This document shows, in pieces, positions 10,236-22,659 of a stretch of 64,000 nucleotides of DNA. This stretch comes from Siphonodentalium dalli (taxonomy: Eukaryota > Mollusca > Scaphopoda > Gadilida > Siphonodentaliidae). The translations under genes and the position numbers were made by a program. Below the pieces are notes generated by a model that was not told where the DNA came from, made no database searches, and saw only the letters and a program-made list of their open reading frames with translations. Where the stretch lies: positions 129,073,605-129,137,604 of the forward strand of contig CP136064.1 in assembly GCA_032622095.1 (NCBI GenBank). The letters are read 5' to 3'. Within the stretch, counting starts at the first letter, position 1. Each line of letters starts with the position of its first letter.

Positions 10236-12584
10236 AGTAACAACCAACACCGGATTGTGACATTGTTAATGAAGATATAACCTATACGTGTCGCAAGCAT
10301 TGTTATCTGTCATTTGAGGTCGAAACTCGCATGGTTTCTGTGTTTAATTTTTGTTATATATACATACATGTATGTTGAACATGTGGCCACAAGTTATTCA
10401 CTGCAAACTGATCATGAGCGTAGTTGTCGGTTATGGTTCTTTTGGTTACACATGTATCTTGTACCTTGAGGTCTAATATGTATATCCTACATAGATGAGA
10501 CACACTGTCCCACCTAAATGTGTGGTAAGTATATTATCACAGATATATCATAGTTGTCATCAGTATAGGATAGTACCACAATAATGAGTGAAGTTGAGTC
10601 CGCGTGTGTGTGTTTAAGTTTGTTGTGCTCACGGACGGAGGGAGGGTTACTAAGACATATCTATCAACACTCTTATATCGAGGACCGGAACACAGGGCAC
10701 TTGCACAGGATCACATTGACGTCATGTTAAAACTTTTGGATTCTCTTTCCACGATAACCAGAAAGTCGCGATGTTCCTGGTTTGTTTTGTTTTTTTTCTG
10801 TTCTCGGTGTTTGCATATCCAAGTGTATATACATCACGTCGTCTTGGTGATCTATCGTTCCGAACACACAAAACAGTGAATTCGAATACACTAATTGTGG
10901 CAGAATGAACTCAATTTCGAGTGTTTAGTTATAATAGTCATACAGAGGTAGCCTAATTGAGTTTCGCAAAAGTTTCATAATAGAACAATATGAACTATGG
11001 GCTTCGTGTCTAGAATCAGTCGTCAAAGTACCTAATAATCAAAGTCACCACCAGAAGAATGCTGCTACATATCACTTAGTAATGAGATTAGTTTACTTGA
11101 CAATGTTCATTGAATTTATAAACATTGTTGGTTGGTTGACATAAGTACGCGACTCCTATCGTATTAATTAGAACCATTCAAAATAGTCTCAATAGGGTGC
11201 GTACATTTGAGCATGAAGTTTGACAAGTAGAGGCAATATTCTGACATTCATTTAAATGTACCCCGCTGCTTAATGGTTTCAAAATGACCTTTCGTTCATA
11301 TATCCAGAGAGGGCAGTTAAAAAGAAACCGCAACACTATTACCAGGTTGTGTGATACAACCAAGCATTAGTAATTCGCATTTAATTTGCTCCATTCAAAA
11401 AATACGGTCAGTTGTAATGCATTAGGCTTTTTGCGTCTATACCGTACCGGGAACAGCCACCCGGGTACATGCAGCCGATGTAGGTCGTGTTATTCAGATA
11501 AAGATGAGACACATTGATCCCCCTAAATCGGTGGTAAGTATACTGCAATTTGATCCCGGTTTTCTTCGTGGTAACGCTTATACCATACCCTATAAGCTTT
11601 CCACATGCAGAATACAACTAAAATTACATTTAACGACGTCTATACAACACCTCACGCGAAAACAGAATAAATATAGGACAAAGACAGAATTAATTAGAAC
11701 TAGAGGTGGAGAGGAAGGAAGAAATGTAGACTGACCAGGCCACAACAAAATATCCCATAAACTCATATTATTAATAATATACAAGGTCAGAGTCATGAGT
11801 ACCTACAATTTGATCAAATAATTCCTGTTTTATTAAATTATTACAAGTGGCCAAATTACAGCTATGTTTAATACGTTCCATATAATCGTTCCATAGAGTT
11901 TTCCCTGTGTGGAAAAACTGTTATACCAAAATACTCTAACATGAGACACAGACAATATAATATTACCAGACCGCAGATTAAATTTGCCATGAGTGTTTGA
12001 AAAATTGAAACCGTCTCTTAAGTAATTTGGAGATTTTCCATCTGTGATAATTTTCATGATAGTCAGTTTTCTTTGTGATACTCTGGATTCAAGGGGAAGC
12101 CATTTAAAGGTTCTAAACGTGGTATACCATAAATGACTATATCACATGAAACCCATATTATATCATTGAAAAATAACCATTATATATTTCCTTATCTCTC
12201 ACCAGTGATGAATATGCGCATGCTTGCCGGCAATCATTTGGCATCGCGCCAACAAAATTTACATTGATTCAGGCGGATTAATACTACATGTTGTATTTCG
12301 AAAAGACGCGCATGACACCAACACCAGATAATCCAATATGATTGATTTGTTCATTAAAGTTAAATTCTTGACCAACTTGGTTGCACTAACGAATATTAGA
12401 CACAGAAACAAAGAGCCAATTGGGGGAGTGTAGTTTCCGTGGCCAGGCATAGCACACAATACTGTCAGTTTGTGAAGCGTCTCAGCCAACGCCGCTGTAA
12501 ATATAAGCATTTGGCAGCTTCTTTTCAGGATTTTGATCCGCTAAAAAAACATAAAACTCAAGGTTTTGTTCATGTGATATACAT
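10236..12584. other. Non-coding stretch; one ~45-bp duplication
   Basis: A short segment around AGATGAGACACA...GGTGGTAAGTATA occurs at about 10490-10535 and again at 11498-11545. A frame at 10604-10879 without an ATG start, translating to GGRVTKTYLSTLLYRGPEHR in part, is not frank coding sequence; an overlapping ATG frame (10584-10727) competes with it. No confident gene. Confidence 0.45.
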
Positions 12585-12670
12585 GATCTTCAACGAGTTA
12601 TGTTGGGATATCAGATTTTATGAAACTCGTTTCATAAAATCTTACATCCCAACATAACTCGTTGGAGATC
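12585..12670. ncRNA. 86-nt near-perfect hairpin (miRNA-precursor-like or micro-MITE)
   Basis: Two 41-bp arms (12585-12625 and 12630-12670) around a CTCG loop. Only three of 41 positions differ, one of them a possible G:U pair. Stem ends are GATCTTCAACGAGTT and its complement. Size and loop fit an animal pre-miRNA stem, but the pairing is more perfect than usual and there are no bulges, so a tiny fold-back transposon or an endogenous siRNA source is equally possible. Confidence 0.4.
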
Positions 12671-12829
12671 CTATATATATATTGTAAGTTGAACTCAACT
12701 TGAAAGATATATACCAAATAGAAAATATATAATCAATATGTCATATTGAATTAATGACACAGCAAGTAATTTCTTTGTGAAAGGGGTTGGAAAGTCAGCA
12801 TTTCTATCTAAAAAAAATTAAGACGAGCA

Positions 12830-13235
12830 GTTACTTTAATTAGTACATGTTTGGCCATTTGTTCTCCAGTGAGACTTTCATCGATATAGGCGCCCAGGTA
12901 TTTCACCTCCTTAACAACCTTTATGTTGACACCGTTGCAGTAGATTTTAGGTTCGGGACATTTAACATTTTTACGTTTGGAACCAAATATAAGATGGATT
13001 CCGTTTTTTCTTAAATGAAGTGGCAATTTACTGTCAACTAGTCACTGTCTTAGTGATGTTAACTCTGTACTCAGCTGATATGCTTTCGATTTTGATTCTT
13101 TTCCCGATACTATCAATGCTGACTCATCTGCGTACAACAATAACTTGCAGTATACGGCTGCAATGGAATCATTCACGTATAATGAAACACAAGAGGGCCT
13201 AATATTTACCCCTGAGTGAAACCGCATGTGATATT
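12830..13235 (-). pseudogene. LINE reverse transcriptase fragment (palm to thumb)
   Basis: Two overlapping minus-strand frames read as one RT segment. The upstream frame has SLYVND (RT block 5/6) and LLLYADESALIVSG, the catalytic YADD box with the second Asp changed to Glu. After a frameshift near 13040 come HLRKNGIHLIFGSKRKN and VKYLGAYIDESLTGEQMAKH, typical of the thumb of CR1/Jockey-type elements. The endonuclease, fingers and C-terminus are absent. The lost Asp and the frameshift mean it cannot be active. Confidence 0.85.
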
Positions 13236-13289
13236 CCACTCATGTCAGTGATTTGAGATCTGACATGACAGATATATGATTAAAACCAG

Positions 13290-13505
13290 GTTAATGTGTT
13301 ATTATCACTGCTTAAGACACTGAATTTGTCTAATAAAACACAATGGTCGCGATGTCAAATTTTGTTTAAGGCAAATAGAGCTTAAGCAAAAAAAATTCCT
13401 CTAAACCAATACTCATAGTCATATCAATGTTGTATGCACTCAGCTGTTTCTACAAGTCCAGAAGTGAGACCAAACTGTCTTTATTTTACCATATCGGGAA
13501 AACAC
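13290..13505 (+). repeat. Dispersed repeat, also at 15.0 kb
   Basis: AATTTGTCTAATAAAACACA through CACTCAGCTGTTTC to TTTATTTTACCATATCGGGA matches 15010-15215 in the same orientation at roughly 75-80 %. The two copies flank the LINE fragment at 13.9-14.9 kb. The end of the repeat carries the CTTTATT...CCATAT box found in several other repeats here. Confidence 0.75.
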
Positions 13506-13524
13506 CGCGTCCATATTATAAATT

Positions 13525-13632
13525 ACGGGAAGCTTAAGTGGTCGGATATGGTATCATGTGAGGCGAAGTGAGATCAATATAGATTTCGCTGAGCCTCACA
13601 TGACACCATATCCGACTACTAAGCGCCCCGTA
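13525..13632. repeat. Inverted repeat, ~45-bp arms
   Basis: Left arm AGTGGTCGGATATGGTATCA and onward, right arm its inverse ending CCATATCCGACTACTAAGC, with a ~17-bp loop. The two arms differ at several positions. It is probably a terminus or remnant of a fold-back element joined to the preceding repeat. Confidence 0.75.
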
Positions 13633-13635
13633 ACG

Positions 13636-13915
13636 TATTCATTATGTCAGTGGACAAAATCTAACATATCCATTGAATTAATCGTCGATGTAGTTTGTTT
13701 TAATTTGATGAGTTAAATGTGTCGTCTATGGCCATTAACTTATGTAACGTCACAGTGACGCGCCATGGGTGTTGAACGTCAATGGCTAATCGCCAGAAGT
13801 GGGACAACTTGTTGAGTTTGATAGTTAATTTAAGAGTCTTTAGAATTCCTCAAACATATCGAATGCATGTTTTGGTACATCGTGGTACTATGTCACAGAA
13901 AATGATTTCCGACAG
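13636..13915. other. Non-coding spacer
   Basis: Nothing recognised apart from the LINE tail boundary at its right end. Confidence 0.4.
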
Positions 13916-14934
13916 ATAGGATAGGATAGGATAGGATATTTTATTTGCAATACACATATCTATTACATAATAGTGGCGAAAATTATGGAAAATTATGTCG
14001 TATATTGTGGGGGATGGCATAGTCTGGCAAGACTGTCTTCCTGCCATCCCCAGTATGGTGAATATAGAAACTAATAACAATAGTAAGATGGCTTCGGGTG
14101 AGCCGTGCACATATTGTGTATATGTAATTTATAAGTTTAGGGCTTAGTTAAAGTGTGTGAAATTGGATACTACCCGAGGGCTGTTCAATATCATGTGTAT
14201 GGTTCAAATTCAGATGAGGTGGTAGTATTTTTGGCGGATGAGGATACAGGGACTACTGATTCGTTTGGTTGGTGTTGACGTTGAAACCGTCATGTGACAC
14301 TTCGGGATACGATCTGGGGGCAGTCTGGGCATCCTCGATTTTTGCATTTGATATTGTTAGAATATGCGCTTATTATTGTTTCTGTGATGTGTTTTTTGAA
14401 TACGTGCCTACTTTTATTTTTAGTCATGGTGTTATCTAAATTGTTCCATGAGGTTGGGAATGCATGAAACGGTAGCTGTCCGGAAAATGTGGTTCTTGGG
14501 GTTTTGAGGAATAGTGGGCGCTGTTGTCTATTATCGGGTCCGGCAATACGTTTAGTGAACATTTGCGAGAAAGATTCAGGTAAGCGGTTGTAATACCAGT
14601 CATGCCTGAATAGAGTAGTATGGACTTTGTGAAGGTCGTATACCTTTAATATTTTCTCTTTTTTAAATAAAGGTTCGGTATGGCTCCTGTACTTTTTATT
14701 GCACACAATTCGTATCGCTCTTTTTTGTAATAAAAAGACTCGTTTTACCTCGGGAACATGACCCCATAGTTGGATTCCGTATACCAAGTGACTTTGGATT
14801 AAGGCATAATATAACCTTTCTTGGCGCCGTAATACACCAAAAATATCCCCGAGGCGACAGAGTTTTCTGAAAAACAAGATGCTGGATAGGCACCTAATAT
14901 TGATTTCATATGGGGTCACTGGCCTAATATACAT
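13916..14934 (-). mobile_element. 5'-truncated LINE, C-terminal RT region plus 3' tail
   Basis: A 214-codon minus-strand frame (14934-14290) covers the end of a LINE ORF2: YYALIQSHLVYGIQLWG, then LLQKRAIRIVCNKKYRSHTE, then LPESFSQMFTKR. This is the thumb and downstream region known from Jockey/CR1-type elements. The stop is followed by ~350 bp of 3' UTR ending in a (TATCC)n tail at 13916-13938. Everything before the thumb is missing, as expected from incomplete reverse transcription. It is not the same family as the fragment at 12.8-13.2 kb. Confidence 0.85.
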
Positions 14935-15009
14935 GTAGGTTCATATACCGTCACTATTTATCGACGCTGATTGGCTAATCGCAAAAGCTGACAAAATAAA
15001 ATGTGTTAT

Positions 15010-15215
15010 CATCTGCCAAAAGCACTTAATTTGTCCAATAAAATACAATGGTTGCGGTGTCAAATGATTTTTTAAGGGAAACAAAGCTTCAGTTTAGTGT
15101 TGGCCAAAACAGTATAATCTTAGAAATAGCAATTTTATATGCATTCAGCTGTTTCAATTTTCGCACAGAAGTGATAACCGCTCTTTGTTTTACCATATCA
15201 GGAAAAGACCGTATG
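15010..15215 (+). repeat. Second copy of the 13.3-kb repeat
   Basis: Matches 13290-13505 including the ATTCAGCTGTTTC core and CGCTCTTTGTTTTACCATAT. It has an insertion relative to the first copy. Confidence 0.75.
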
Positions 15216-17091
15216 CATATAAGATACATCATGGAAGTATTAAATCTGGAGAAGGGTATACCACTTCTTCGATAAAGGAGGAGCTGTTGTACATGTATAA
15301 CCGACGCCCAGTAGCAAAGCGCATTCCTTACTCATAAACGTCAGATATGGCTGCATTTCTAAATCGAGCCAAAGTAACTATATTTGTACCTGATCCATGA
15401 GATCCCCCATGTTTAAAACGCCGGTTGACAGCTAAAACCATAGTGTAAACCGGAGACAACGGGTCTATAACTGACGCACTCGCCATTCCTACTTTAAATC
15501 CAACCAGGCCATGGTTTAGAAGTATTAGTGTCGCTTATATCGTCGAGCCACATTTTATATATCGACAGAGAAATTAGACAATTAAGATAACGAGCATATC
15601 TTGATTGGAATTTATAAACGAGAAGCGCTCTCTCATGTAAGGTACATGGGGATATGTGTTGTCAATTGTGATCATATTTGCGTTGTGTAACTTTAAACCG
15701 ACAACTAAACCATATAATTCGATGGGTACAGCTGTAAATTATCTCGATTGACGGCGTATCTATAAGACGATATGGACAACTTGGTGTTATCATATCACAA
15801 TTGATCCATATCACACACGAGGGTTGTATTAATCGTGCGCTTGTTTGCGTTAATTTAGGGCGTGCCAATAATCACTCTACCAGCTTGCATATGATCCTCC
15901 TGTAAGGTAACTTTGTAGGTTGATTACATGATCATCTCACTGAATCAGCTAGCCATTGAGTGACCACAAATTAGACCCGGTTTGTAGGTAAAAACCCGGT
16001 ATAAAATGAGAGGTTAAAACTGGAGATAAAGAATCCGGCCTTTGCGGTTTGAAGTCTTAAATTTTACTTAGTAATCCTCGCCTTTAAATTGTTATATCCG
16101 GCTCCTGGATTTAAATAAATCAACAAATAAAATATGTGGAATACTTTTGTGTGAATTTTGTGTGATATTTATTTACGACATATAATCAAGAATATTAAAG
16201 AGCGTTGTCTGATATGGCATGAATAAAGATCATTTATCTCACTAATGTGCGAAAAATTGAAAATGGCAGGAAAATTCCTATGATTTACAATATATTATTT
16301 GATATACAAGATGTATCTACCATACATTCGTGTGTATATCGACACATAGTGTCCCAATATAGTATATCAAATTGCATGCCTGCATAAATCTTTCACAGTG
16401 ACAATTTTCCGTTAATTTCGACACACTGTCTTATCATATCCCGCTTATACATATCCAGTGTGGATGGAAAACATCCCCGTGCATTGGGACCGATCAAAAC
16501 ACAGCAATGACATTCATCGAACTCTGCCTCGTCCTGAATGTCATATGTTCGTCGTATTTCTAAATATACCAACGAGACGCGAAATCAGATATAAAAGATA
16601 AGCAACTCGTGTATACAAAGTAAATGATAAGTATTGAAGTTCGCGAAATATGGACTGCTGCAAATATACCAAATTAAATATGAACGCGTTGTTGGCAAAC
16701 ACAATTAATTATTAAATGCATTTCGCTGAGGACTTTGCGACCTCGACTGAAGGACAATTATATATATGAATGCAACAACACGATAGAATACGACTTATCA
16801 GCATTATATAGAAACGGAGAGAGTCTTCACACCTTAATCGTTTTAAAATTCGCGCAGTACTATTTGTCGCTCAATTTTTAATTCGCGCACGCGCGAATTC
16901 GAAACTGACAAAATCTTTTTCGTAAAAGACTGCTGACGGTGTCAGTTCTTAATCGTTCCTAAAGACACACGTTAATATTAAAGTACATCAGGATGAACAT
17001 TTACATCGAGAGAACGCAAACTATATATATACATCATCATTTTTGTTTTGAAAATGGGTGTTCATGCATGCTCTAATAATCATTCTGATAT
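15216..17091. other. Non-coding stretch
   Basis: No gene recognised. A short inverted pair (TTTGATATAC near 16296 and GTATATCAAA near 16362) is the only structure noted. Confidence 0.5.
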
Positions 17092-18011
17092 TTAAAGACA
17101 TATTATGGACTTGTTCGGGTACGTTATTTTAAAACTGCTAAGTTAGTGTTCAGGCAGTATGCCAACTGGAGGAATGTTGCACTCTACTACATCGCCGAAA
17201 ATATCAAGCAAATCGACCGTACCACTCCATAGAAAATATCATCTGAACTACGCTCAATTGTAAATATTTACTTCTCGAATCGGGACGCAACTATCGGCGA
17301 TAACGTAACGAAAAAGATTTCGCCATCGGGGGTTACTGAATTTAAATAATATATAATAATGGCGGTGTGTGTTGTGAGTTTGGATTTAAGATTTGTAAAA
17401 AATAAGTACTTTGATCAAGATTATCCGCCATTTCTATTTGATCACCCTATTATAAGAGTGTTCACATCACTTTAATGCCTACATGTATCACCACGCGGCA
17501 ACAATAACCAACATGGTATGTCCAGCCTCAGATGTATTGGTTCCAACGTGTGCCTGTTATATTCCAGCATGCCGGTATATGATAGATTCACAGTTAAGAT
17601 GATTGGTAGTGCAACTCTATAAAAGTATAGGTTGAATGGAACTGATTATGCATGCATGTGATGAAACCTGCCTTTTTTTTTTGTTCTGTGGTAAACTTTA
17701 CGCGTTTTGTGTCTCCAATATAACACATCTCAGCAGGTAAGTATGATACACTCACATATGTATTCACTCACATTCAACGTCAATGAAACCGAATTCCATG
17801 TCATGTCTACACAATTGTTAACCCTTTCAGTGCCAAGTCCGATTTTTGTATCAACCCATATTTCCTTGATCATTTTTCATGGAGTGGTACGGTCGATTTG
17901 CTTGATATTTTCGCCGATGTAGTAGAATGCTACATTCCTCCAGTTGGCATACTGCCTGAATACTAACTTAGCAGTTTAACGCACCCGAACAAGTCCATAA
18001 TACGTCTTTAA
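17092..18011. mobile_element. 920-bp fold-back element with TTAA ends
   Basis: Arms of about 140 bp: left TTAAAGACATATTATGGACT to CCACTCCATAG, right its inverse from CATGGAGTGGTACGGTCG to the end. Both ends are TTAA (17092-17095, 18008-18011). The ~640-bp middle has no transposase. A truncated copy of one end lies at 39894-40090. Probably a non-autonomous piggyBac-type element. Confidence 0.85.
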
Positions 18012-18671
18012 TCAGACTAAATTGCAACACTACTCAATAGGATATAAAGTAAATTTTATAAATTGAATAAGCTCTCTAATACATAGCTAAGCTTATATTA
18101 TTTATCGAAGTTTAAAAACAAATGTTTTTTTTTTATAGAAAAATGGACATATCCAATCTAGAGACAATCCCAAAGATCCATGCGAACTTTGGTGATGAGT
18201 GGATGAGGGATGTGGCCAGTTGGTTGTCCCGAAGAATTTAATCATGCAAAGAGTAAAATCCATTCTCACACTAAGTCATTTACATAATAAGGACCGTAAC
18301 TCTGGAAAAAATCAATGGACGAAACCCGCTGTTTGTAAATACTGCTTCATCAAACACACCGAAGATCTTTAAAATCCGACTGCCGATGACCGAGATATAG
18401 AGATTTAAAGTTACTGACGGACGGACTCGGGGATATACCATCGATATGGTGTTTATGGGATCTGTGTTTTACGTGCTTCTGTCAATCCATATTAATGAGG
18501 CATGAACAAGTTTCAGTGCTTAAGGGCTTTAAGGGCTAGTTTGAATATGTATATTAGCATACCACATATACAACATATGTTTGTTTTTTTTACATAGACG
18601 TGCTCGATTTGTACTGAGTCGCATATGCATATACATCATAGACGTAATTTGTTTTCCTGTTGAGAAGATAA
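18012..18671. other. Non-coding stretch
   Basis: No gene or repeat family recognised. Confidence 0.45.
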
Positions 18672-18953
18672 TTAATCCTGTAAAATGAATGGTCGCGGTG
18701 AATCCACAGACACAAAGTAGCATCGAATTCCGTATTTTATGCGGAAGGCATTTATATATGGCGAGTTCATCAGTCTGTTCATGATTTCATAGTCCAAGCC
18801 AGGGCGTGTTGCAAATGGAGCGTAGACCCTGTATATAGCCACATCCCGGCACGTAATATCGGTTTCATTCGTATTTTCCACCAGGTGGGTTGAGACAAAT
18901 CTCAAAAGAAGACATGCACAAAGAAAACTAGCAGAACAGATGTAACAAGACAC
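18672..18953 (-). CDS. Possible coding exon, unknown product
   Basis: A minus-strand frame open for over 90 codons to a TAA at 18672-18674. The translation begins with a Cys-rich hydrophobic stretch (YICSASFLCACLLLRF) that could be a signal peptide or TM segment. A polar part follows (VENTNETDITCRDVAIYRVY, then GLDYEIMNRLMNSPY). There is no ATG at the start; the first is within the polar part, so it would have to be an internal or terminal exon. No domain recognised. Confidence 0.2.
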   Translation of the reverse strand: MSCYICSASFLCACLLLRFVSTHLVENTNETDITCRDVAIYRVYAPFATRPGLDYEIMNRLMNSPYINAFRIKYGIRCYFVSVDSPRPFILQD

Positions 18954-19563
18954 AAAGAAAGGACGAGAACGAATACCAGCAGACAGTGCGTTTCTAAGGT
19001 TCTAATTTTGAATTATTATGAGATTTACATGGTCTTAAATTGCATTACAATTTACATCACATAACCCTTCGATAGCTGACTATTCAGAACCTTTGCTGTA
19101 TAATATAGTGTGATAAGACTCATAACAGAATAATTTAAGTCTGTGTACATTCAGAGAGAATCCTATGGAATCCCATTTATTAATATATAAATATTATGGT
19201 AATTTGCTGAATTTTATCATCTAAAGTTTTACAAATAAATGGGGGACAGGCCAGCATCGCGTTGTCAAAAGGTCAAAATTCGGCAAAGTAGGACGGAATA
19301 GCCGATAATTAAGCAGGCGCACAGGTCCCAGAACAAAAATTTACCCCACCCAGGAAATACTCAATCCTGTATGACTGGGTCGGTTAAATTTATGTTATGG
19401 TTACAAGTGGACAAGCGTACATCACGTCGAATAGTTTGAAATTAGAAATGGTCTGGTATTAGAAACAGACACATTGAAAGACATGAAAGACTCCCATGAC
19501 ATGTGCATGAAGGATACCGTAGATATCATAAGTTATCTTGATACTCCTAAGTGATAGAATCAT
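18954..19563. other. Non-coding stretch
   Basis: No gene or element recognised. Confidence 0.45.
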
Positions 19564-19651
19564 ATGTTACATAAAAATGTTTGTGTCGATTATTTGGCGA
19601 AAATATTAATTATGGACCGGTATAATTTATTTATGTATATTATATATTTCA

Positions 19652-19836
19652 GAGTACGGCTAAGCAAACTTCAAAGTGGAGCTGTTTGGTATGCTGAGAA
19701 GACTGGGAAGATTCAAAGGCAGGCGAGAAATGGGTTCGTTGCGCCAAGTGATGAGTGGGCTCACGAACTGTGCACTGCATTTGGGGATGAATCGAGTGAC
19801 TTCATATGCGACACCAACAACCCAAAAATGGTGTAA
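19652..19836 (+). CDS. Possible exon after a TATATTTCAG acceptor, unknown
   Basis: An AT-rich tract ending TATATATTTCAG (to 19651) is a plausible splice acceptor. It is followed by an open frame translating to LSKLQSGAVWYAEKTGKIQR and on to SSDFICDTNNPKM, with a TAA at 19834-19836. It is more protein-like than its surroundings, but no family is recognised. It adjoins the half-site array and may simply be the start of that repeat. Confidence 0.18.
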
Positions 19837-20165
19837 ATCGGCCCAGCGGATACCGAGATACAGGTTCAAGGTCATTTGAAAGGTCAAGGTCACGCCGCTA
19901 CCCGTTGAAAATGTTTGGCTACCCGAACCATCCCTACCTACGAAATTTCATCCCGATCGTCCCATCGGATCCTGCGATAGAGAGTCAAGGTCACTCGAAG
20001 GTCAAGGTCACGCCACACGGGCATCCGGGTGTGACGAAATTGCTCAGCGCATCATACTATCCGTTTCCGCCAAATTCGGTGGGAATCGGCTCAGCGGATC
20101 CCGAGATATGAGTTCAAGGTCACCGAAGGCCAAGGTCACGCCGCACGGACAGACGAACGTGCCCG
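19837..20165 (+). repeat. ~122-bp tandem array with nuclear-receptor half-sites
   Basis: Three copies of a unit running from AAATCGGC(C/T)CAGCGGAT(A/C)C through CAAGGTCA...AAGGTCAAGGTCACGCC. Each unit carries two or three AAGGTCA half-sites, the extended monomer site (TCAAGGTCA) of ERR/NR5A-type nuclear receptors: about 19867, 19890, 19985, 20002, 20112 and 20129. Binding is not shown; this repeat type is widespread in mollusc DNA. Confidence 0.75.
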
Positions 20166-22659
20166 TGTTACTCCCGGGGTCAACCTACACATATGCCGGG
20201 GTTGGTGGATGGTCGATGGGACCAACAAACAATTATTTCCGCAACTCAATATTTTTTTCCCTGCAAATCTTTTTGACTGTTTTTGCAATGAGTTTGGCTT
20301 AAAACACATTAGAATGTCAATATTAACATAAATGAAAAATTTCATGGTGAAAAGACAAACAGTATAGCCTGTAGCCCATGCTAATGGATTGAATTTTGAA
20401 ATCCAAGATGGCCGCTGGCAGCCATGTTTTTCATTGGCCGAATGACCCCAAAATGACTCGTTCCTATTTACATGTCAATGTTAACATCCATGACAAATAG
20501 TATGCACAGAAATTCATATACAGAGAACCCCCCCCCCGCAAATATATGTTTTAGTGTTAAAAGGGGTGGGTGTCCAAAAATGGTCGGGAAAAAACTGCCG
20601 AAAATGGAAACAATTTTGGACGCGGGGGTGGGTGGGTCCCAGCAAGGATCAATAATATGTACTTTATTAACAGAAATTACCACGTAATTTTTTTGACAGA
20701 GATTCCCATTTGTCGGGTGCGTAGAATTTTGGTGACGCCAGTATGCCCTGAATCGTGTTGTTATTGAGTAGATGTAGAATGAAACCGTCGTCAAAAACTA
20801 GGCCCATTCACGACGAAGAGTCACATTTCGTTTCTAAGCTCTTTAACTAGAAGAACGCATTGTGTTATTATTTATTGGAAATGCTGCTATTTTGACACCC
20901 ATGCACGCGCCAAGGGTGAATGCAAATTAAAGGATACATTGAAATGATAAGACATAATAGATGAAGATATAGGCCGTAAATTATATTACGTAAGAATACA
21001 ACCAACAGTGCACTTGCACTGAACCAAAAGTGCAATGGCTAATAGTGCACTAAACTCAAGTGAACCGAATCTAAATTGATTGTTTGATTGTTCCCATCAG
21101 CTAAAAGAGTACATGGCTTCAGAAATTATGTTGGATATTTTTATTTATTTTCATACATGTATGGATCTAGTCTGCTAAATATGTTGGCAAGGTGCTCATC
21201 GTTTTGTGACATTTAACAATGAAAAGAAACATGCCAGCCGAAAACAATTCAAATGTCGTAAAAGAGAACCGAGAAAATAACAGTTTAGAGTTTTTGCCGC
21301 GAGCTGGCAGCGCGTCAAAATAATAACTTGTCAACCGTCAAGGCGTTCGTCACTTTTTGGCAATGGGTGTGTGGTTATAGGTGCATCAATGCAATGGCCG
21401 TTGCGTGTTTGGCGATGATCCTTTCAACCAATTGGAACGTAAGCGCTCATTTTGAACACACATAATACGTGGCGTATGGTGTGTATATATTTCATAATTA
21501 TCATAACTTAAGTTTGTAACGTCCGATATTAAAAATGTTTCCACATGCTTTTTCACCAAACGCATATGTGCTATACACATATACAAAAAAATACCAAATT
21601 ATATATAATCAAATACATAGCCGCGATCTGTATACACAATTTTCACAATCAATAAATTAGCACTGACATATTTTTATACCATTTCTGACTATGGTTTTCT
21701 TGTTGTAAATATGTGGGCTTTGTTAATTGTCAAGGGAATGATAAGTAATTGTGCTAGCAACTCCCCCATATTGCTAGACAAAGTTTTTGTTGTGTTCTTC
21801 TGTCTTTCAAGTATCCAGAGACAGGGCTGGATTTTCCAACAAGTAATTATAATGGGAAATTTGTTGTTTTTTAGACTAATATTAGCATATTTTTCTACAT
21901 TTTGTCCGCAATGACCATCAGCTGGATATTTTCCTACCTTATGGGGTGTCAGGTTGGAAATATCCAACAATTGTAGAGTTTGATGTGTACTAGTTGGAAA
22001 GTTCCAACCCAAGGGGTGCACATGATATTTGGCGATCGCGAACATAGAAGTTTGGTCTGGTTGATAGAAAAGAAATTATTACAGGATTGGCGTGAATGTT
22101 TTAAACTTTAAAATATCTCATGAGATTTGAACCCGTAACATTACTAGTTGTATGGCTATAAATAACAAGGTCAGATAACATTAAAATTGGTAGTTTCTCT
22201 GGTATTTTACTTTTTAAAGTCGTTTGCCTAAATGTAAAACAAATCACCTACGACAAAGAGCTTACTTATATGAACGGACAAAATTAAAAACCATTCTTAG
22301 AAATATGATTTATGCTTATTATGGTCGTGTCTTGTCATTGTTGAGCGTTTTTCTGTGGTCGTCGTAATGACTGTTACGAATGACGTATAGTGCACATATA
22401 ATGTACTGTTCGCATTGTTATGTAGTGGCATATTGGATTGCAACTTTGATTTAAATCGGATCAGCCATCTTTAAGATAATCGACCTTCGTCCTGATATAT
22501 TTTTTCCGTGTCACAATATATAGGTACGCCATGATTGTCGAAGTCGTTGTCTACATATAGCATTTGGATAGCGATAATTTACACTTGTAATGTACGTCAT
22601 ATCTACCATCGGTATATATATAACGCCCATAACCAACCCGGCACGAACGGCAATAATTT
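20166..22659. other. Long non-coding stretch
   Basis: Contains a C10 run at 20528-20537 and AAGATGGCCGC near 20405. At 21830-22010 there are three GTTGGA-AWWTTTCCAAC-like palindromes, one each near 21835, 21955 and 21995. A 118-codon minus-strand ATG frame (22045-21689) overlaps these palindromes and has no recognisable domain. No confident gene. Confidence 0.45.

Noticed and set aside
21689-22045. 118-codon minus-strand ATG ORF
   Set aside because: AT-rich, no domain, and it spans a cluster of small palindromes; length is within chance expectation for this window.
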